A DNA stretch of 7,708 nucleotides from Haemophilus parahaemolyticus (GTDB lineage: Bacteria > Pseudomonadota > Gammaproteobacteria > Enterobacterales > Pasteurellaceae): the NCBI RefSeq assembly GCF_018373095.1, contig NZ_JAHAHT010000088.1, forward strand, positions 1 through 7,708, written 5' to 3'. The translations under genes were made by a program, and so were the position numbers. The first letter of the stretch is position 1; each line of letters begins with the position of its first letter. Under the pieces are notes generated by a model. That model saw only the letters and a program-made list of their open reading frames with translations, was not told the origin of the DNA and made no database searches. Below, one piece after another: positions 5,920 through 7,708 of the stretch.

Positions 5920-7641
5920 ATGAAAAAACTTTCTGGTGCAGAAATGGTGGTGCAATCCTTGTTAGATGAAGGCGTGGAATACGTTTTCGGCTATCCAGGA
6001 GGCTCAGTGTTAGATATTTATGATGCAATTCATCAATCAAGCCTTAACCACGTGTTAGTTCGTCACGAACAAGGTGCGGTGCATATGGCAGATGGTTACG
6101 CTCGCTCAACGGGCAAAGTGGGTTGCGTGTTGGTTACTTCAGGTCCTGGTGCAACCAATGCGATTACAGGGATTTTAACCGCTTATACCGATTCTGTGCC
6201 GCTTGTGATTATCACAGGTCAAGTGCCTTCTTCGTTAATCGGTTCAGATGCGTTCCAAGAGTGCGATATGATCGGCATTTCTCGCCCTGTGGTGAAACAC
6301 AGCTTTATGATTAAAGATCCGCAAGAAATTCCTGAAACCATCAAAAAAGCATTCTATATTGCTTCAACAGGTCGCCCTGGTCCTGTGGTGATCGATATTC
6401 CAAAAGATATGGTGAATCCTGCCAATAAATTCGCTTATGAATACCCGAAAGAAATGGCATTGCGTTCTTACAATCCAACTGTGCAAGGGCACAAAGGGCA
6501 AATCAAACGTGCATTAAAAGCCTTGATGGTGGCCAAAAAACCTGTGCTTTACGTAGGTGGCGGGGTAATTTCAGCAGAATGTAGCAACGAACTTGTTGAT
6601 TTTGCGAAGAAATTAAACTTACCTGTAACCAGTTCGTTAATGGGGTTAGGGGCTTATCCTAGCTCAGACCGCCAATTCCTTGGTATGCTTGGGATGCACG
6701 GCACTTATGAAGCCAATAATGCAATGCACGAAAGCGATTTGATTTTAGGTATCGGTGTGCGTTTTGATGACCGTACGACTGCAAACTTAACAAAATATTG
6801 CCCGAATGCAAAAGTTATTCACGTAGATATTGATCCAGCTTCTATCTCAAAAACCGTCCAAGCTTACATTCCAATTGTTGGCTCTGCTAAAAATGTGCTA
6901 GATGAATTCTTAAGCTTGCTTGAAGATGAGAACTTGGTAAAAAATCAGGCAGATTTGACCGCTTGGTGGAAACAAATCGACGAATGGAAAGCAAAAGATT
7001 GCTTGAAATTTGAAGAGAGTTCAGAGATTATTAAACCGCAACAAGTGATTCGCTTAATCCATAAATTAACCAATGGGGATGCGTATGTGGCATCTGATGT
7101 AGGTCAGCATCAAATGTTTGCGGCACTTCATTACGGCTTTGATAAGCCACGCCGTTGGATCAACTCGGGTGGTGCGGGCACCATGGGCTTTGGCTTACCT
7201 GCGGCAATTGGGGTGAAATTTGCACATCCTGAGGCAATGGTAGTTTGTGTTACAGGCGATGGTTCAATCCAAATGAATATTCAAGAGCTTTCTACTGCGA
7301 AACAGTATGACACGCCAGTAGTTATCGTAAGCCTTAACAATCGCTTCTTGGGGATGGTAAAACAGTGGCAAGATATTATTTATCAAGGTCGCCACTCGCA
7401 AGTGTATATGAATTCCTTGCCAGATTTCGCAAAATTGGCGGAAGCTTATGGGCACATCGGCATTACGATTGATCACCCAAGTGAATTGGAAGAAAAACTC
7501 ACACAAGCCTTTGCGATTAAAGATAAATTGGTCTTTGTCGATGTGCGTGTAGATGAAACCGAGCACGTTTACCCGATGCAAATTCGTGGCGGTGCAATGA
7601 ATGAAATGATTTTAAGCAAAACGGAGCGTACAGATGCGTAG
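5920..7641 (+). CDS. ilvI: Acetolactate synthase (AHAS isozyme III) large, catalytic subunit
   Basis: Condenses two pyruvates to 2-acetolactate, or pyruvate with 2-oxobutyrate to 2-aceto-2-hydroxybutyrate, the first common step of valine, leucine and isoleucine synthesis. It uses thiamine diphosphate, Mg2+ and FAD. At 573 residues it is one shorter than E. coli IlvI (574) and colinear with it from LSGAEMVV to the end MILSKTERT, which separates it from the shorter IlvG and IlvB. Visible landmarks are the N-terminal pyrimidine-binding domain with catalytic E50 ([16 protein letters not shown]), the central FAD domain (about 190-360), and the C-terminal thiamine-diphosphate motif GDG at 446-448 closing with NN at 473-474. 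W483 lies in MVKQWQD. Residue 29 in [11 protein letters not shown] is Ser where E. coli IlvI has Ala. The ilvH start codon lies inside its last codons, indicating translational coupling. It is divergent from selD. Lrp control, as in E. coli, is possible but not proven here. Confidence 0.97.
   Translation: MKKLSGAEMVVQSLLDEGVEYVFGYPGGSVLDIYDAIHQSSLNHVLVRHEQGAVHMADGYARSTGKVGCVLVTSGPGATNAITGILTAYTDSVPLVIITGQVPSSLIGSDAFQECDMIGISRPVVKHSFMIKDPQEIPETIKKAFYIASTGRPGPVVIDIPKDMVNPANKFAYEYPKEMALRSYNPTVQGHKGQIKRALKALMVAKKPVLYVGGGVISAECSNELVDFAKKLNLPVTSSLMGLGAYPSSDRQFLGMLGMHGTYEANNAMHESDLILGIGVRFDDRTTANLTKYCPNAKVIHVDIDPASISKTVQAYIPIVGSAKNVLDEFLSLLEDENLVKNQADLTAWWKQIDEWKAKDCLKFEESSEIIKPQQVIRLIHKLTNGDAYVASDVGQHQMFAALHYGFDKPRRWINSGGAGTMGFGLPAAIGVKFAHPEAMVVCVTGDGSIQMNIQELSTAKQYDTPVVIVSLNNRFLGMVKQWQDIIYQGRHSQVYMNSLPDFAKLAEAYGHIGITIDHPSELEEKLTQAFAIKDKLVFVDVRVDETEHVYPMQIRGGAMNEMILSKTERTDA
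6957..6966 (-). repeat. DNA-uptake-like sequence, one mismatch
   Basis: Minus-strand CCAAGCGGTC inside ilvI, 9 of 10 positions to ACAAGCGGTC. Confidence 0.4.
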
Positions 7642-7708
7642 AACATTATCAGTCTTACTTGAAAATGAATCAAGCTCTCGAATTGCGCCGCTAAGATAAA
7701 GTACATCA
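7634..7708 (+). pseudogene. ilvH: Acetolactate synthase small (regulatory) subunit, 5' end only; conserved frame lost after codon 13
   Basis: The ATG at 7634 lies 8 bases inside the end of ilvI, the normal ilvIH arrangement. The first 13 residues, [13 protein letters not shown], are the classic IlvH N-terminus, the ACT domain that binds valine and confers feedback control on IlvI. IlvH should continue GALSRVVGLFSQR or close to it. Instead the frame reads SSSRIAPLR and stops at TAA, 7697-7699. The other two frames of the last 36 bases do not clearly restore IlvH. The break could be a sequence or assembly error near a contig end, a junction with an inserted element, or a real mutation. Only 75 bases are visible, so calling the whole gene broken is provisional; the identity of the start is firm. 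Confidence 0.65.

Noticed and set aside
6071..6079. AGGTGCGGT as an H. influenzae-type uptake sequence (AAGTGCGGT)
   Set aside because: It has one mismatch, is explained by Gly-Ala-Val codons in ilvI, and is isolated, whereas the ACAAGCGGT type recurs.
7264..7581. 105-residue minus-strand frame inside ilvI
   Set aside because: It is antisense to the conserved thiamine-diphosphate domain of ilvI, with no family resemblance.

Overview
The window reads as ordinary chromosome of a gamma-proteobacterium of the family Pasteurellaceae. Three things point there. The proteins closely resemble their Enterobacteriaceae and Haemophilus counterparts (compared from memory). The DNA is AT-rich. Copies of the DNA-uptake core ACAAGCGGT are scattered on both strands. 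That uptake variant marks the Actinobacillus pleuropneumoniae / Mannheimia / H. ducreyi branch, whereas H. influenzae and Pasteurella use AAGTGCGGT. The species cannot be named from this window.

Layout. Positions 1-3276 (+) carry dnaE, the replicative DNA polymerase III alpha subunit, cut at the left edge and missing about 69 N-terminal residues. After an 83-base gap, 3360-4445 (+) encodes a short methionine-synthase-like protein that corresponds only to the catalytic C-terminal half of MetE. It converges on selD, with a hairpin built from two inverted uptake sequences between them that can serve as a terminator in both directions. selD (selenophosphate synthase) lies on the minus strand at 5568-4528. 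A region of about 350 bases separates selD from the divergent ilvI (5920-7641, +), the acetolactate synthase large subunit. ilvH (small subunit) starts inside the end of ilvI at 7634, but its conserved reading stops after 13 codons.

The most interesting object is selD. The true start is the ATG at 5568, 23 codons upstream of where a standard-code reading begins. Codon 16 is an in-frame TGA exactly where E. coli SelD has its essential Cys17. Directly behind it lies a bacterial SECIS-type hairpin: a perfect 9-bp lower stem, an upper stem and an AGGUGU loop, against AGGUCU in E. coli fdhF. SelD is therefore itself a selenoprotein, as in H. influenzae. The organism needs selenocysteine machinery to make the enzyme that supplies selenium for selenocysteine.

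The genes do not form one pathway. dnaE serves replication, ilvI/ilvH start branched-chain amino acid synthesis, the MetE-like gene probably makes methionine, and selD supplies selenophosphate. The selD-ilvI gap holds candidate promoters for both directions, Lrp-like sites, a tandem CTAGAC repeat and a near-perfect palindrome before ilvI. All of these are inferences from sequence pattern only.
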